A DNA stretch of 64,000 nucleotides from Salminus brasiliensis (taxonomy: Eukaryota; Chordata; Actinopteri; Characiformes; Bryconidae), in assembly GCF_030463535.1 (NCBI RefSeq), contig NC_132881.1, positions 7,742,526 to 7,806,525 on the forward strand. The letters are read 5' to 3'. Positions within the stretch are counted from its first letter, which is position 1; every line of letters begins with the position of its first letter. Both the position numbers and the translations under genes were made by a program. The notes beneath the pieces were generated by a model, which did no database searches, was not told the DNA's origin, and worked only from the letters and a program-made list of their open reading frames with translations. This document shows positions 63,229-64,000 of the stretch, in pieces.

Positions 63229-63268
<40 letters not shown>

Positions 63269-63935
63269 TACATGTACCAGAAAGATATCAGGTCAGAAGT
63301 TGAGTTGTGTTGAGGAGTCTGATGGCTTGGGGGAAGAAGCTGTTGCAGAGTCTGGTCGTGTTGGACCGGATGCTGCGGTACCTTGTTCCTGATGGCAGGA
63401 GGGAGAACAGTCTGTGTGAAGGGTGGGTGGAGTCATCCACAATGCTGGTTGCTTTGCGGATGCAGCGGGCAGTGTAAATGTCCATAACGGAGGACAGCTG
63501 TCCTCACAATGCGTTGGAGGGACTTGCGGTCAGAGGCTGTGCAGGTCCCAAACCAGGCAGTGATGCAGCTACTTAGGATGCTCTCTATGGTCCCCCTATA
63601 AAAGAGGGTGAGGATGGGTGGAGGGAGACGGGCCTTTCTCAGCTTCCAGAGGAAGTAGAGACGCTGTTGGGCTTTCTTGGCTGTAGAGCTGGTGTTCAGG
63701 GACCAGGTGAGGTTCTCCGCTAGGTGGACACCAAGGAACTTGGTGCTCTTAACGATCTCCACAGAGGAGCCGTTGATGTTAAGCGGAGAGTGGTCCGGTC
63801 TTGATTTCCTGAAGTCAACAACCATTTCCTTGGTCTTCTCTACATTCCAGTGAAGGTTGTTGACTGTACACCAGTCTGTCAGCTGCTGCACCTCCTCTCT
63901 GTATGCTGACTTGTCGCCTTTGCTGATGTCTCAGG
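62922..63935 (-). pseudogene. 5'-truncated LINE with reverse-transcriptase C-terminal coding remnant
   Basis: The 3' end is TTAAGTCAAGTCAAGTGGG at 62922. On the minus strand the coding remnant reads MQQLTDWCTVNNLHWNVEKT, VVDFRKSRPDHSPLNINGS and TKFLGVHLAENLTWSLNTS, then SLQRIVRTA. After a one-base frame shift near 63490 it continues MDIYTARCIRKATSIVDDST and SGTRYRSIRSNTTRLCNSFF. This is the thumb/connection end of a fish LINE RT. Truncated near 63935 and frameshifted, so inactive. A (GA)n tract at 63234-63260 lies in its 3' UTR. It sits in calpain intron 14. Confidence 0.85.
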
Positions 63936-64000
63936 GGAAGGGCAGAAGGCAAAGACAACTTGCTAAACCTTTGCTGTATCATGGACTCTTAACCGTCTTT

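Noticed and set aside
1-64000. CRISPR arrays, operons, prophage or plasmid features
   Set aside because: Intron-split vertebrate genes and fish repeats throughout; no regularly spaced direct repeats of CRISPR type.

Overview
The window is vertebrate nuclear DNA from a teleost fish. It holds intron-split genes with GT-AG junctions, a tRNA-derived SINE, several decayed Tc1-like transposon lineages and 5'-truncated fish LINEs. The repeat mix suggests an ostariophysan such as a characin or catfish relative; that placement is inference. There are no bacterial features, CRISPR arrays or viral genes.

Layout: 1-4600 is gene-free and repeat-rich. A CCAAT-rich, TATA-less promoter and a noncoding first exon (ending at 4954) start RRBP1 on the + strand. 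RRBP1 encodes the ER ribosome/microtubule-binding protein p180; its coding exons run from 11039 to 34228 and the poly(A) signal is at 34665. An ADF/cofilin (destrin-like) gene lies tail-to-tail on the - strand (coding 40302 to 37085). It has a TATA box and a CArg (SRF) box upstream. RRBP1 and DSTN are also convergent neighbours in human, so the pair looks like conserved synteny. From 40700 to 49850 only repeats are seen. A calpain-2-like catalytic subunit gene starts at 49853 on the + strand and runs off the right edge. Fourteen exons are visible (542 codons, full protease core and C2-like domain, start of the penta-EF-hand domain).

I assembled each coding sequence by hand from splice sites. 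RRBP1 gives 27 coding exons, 3297 nt including stop, 1098 aa, with no frame break. The cofilin-like gene gives 4 exons and 163 aa. Calpain exon sizes match the classical pattern. The three genes are not a pathway, although p180, cofilin and calpain all act at the ER-cytoskeleton interface.

The most noteworthy structures are four consecutive exon pairs in RRBP1 that share one phase pattern and one sequence motif, a period-8 repeat in the RRBP1 N-terminal region where mammals carry a decapeptide repeat, and three strong DNA hairpins. The cofilin-like protein also lacks the usual basic nuclear-localisation motif. I found no convincing new multi-gene system.
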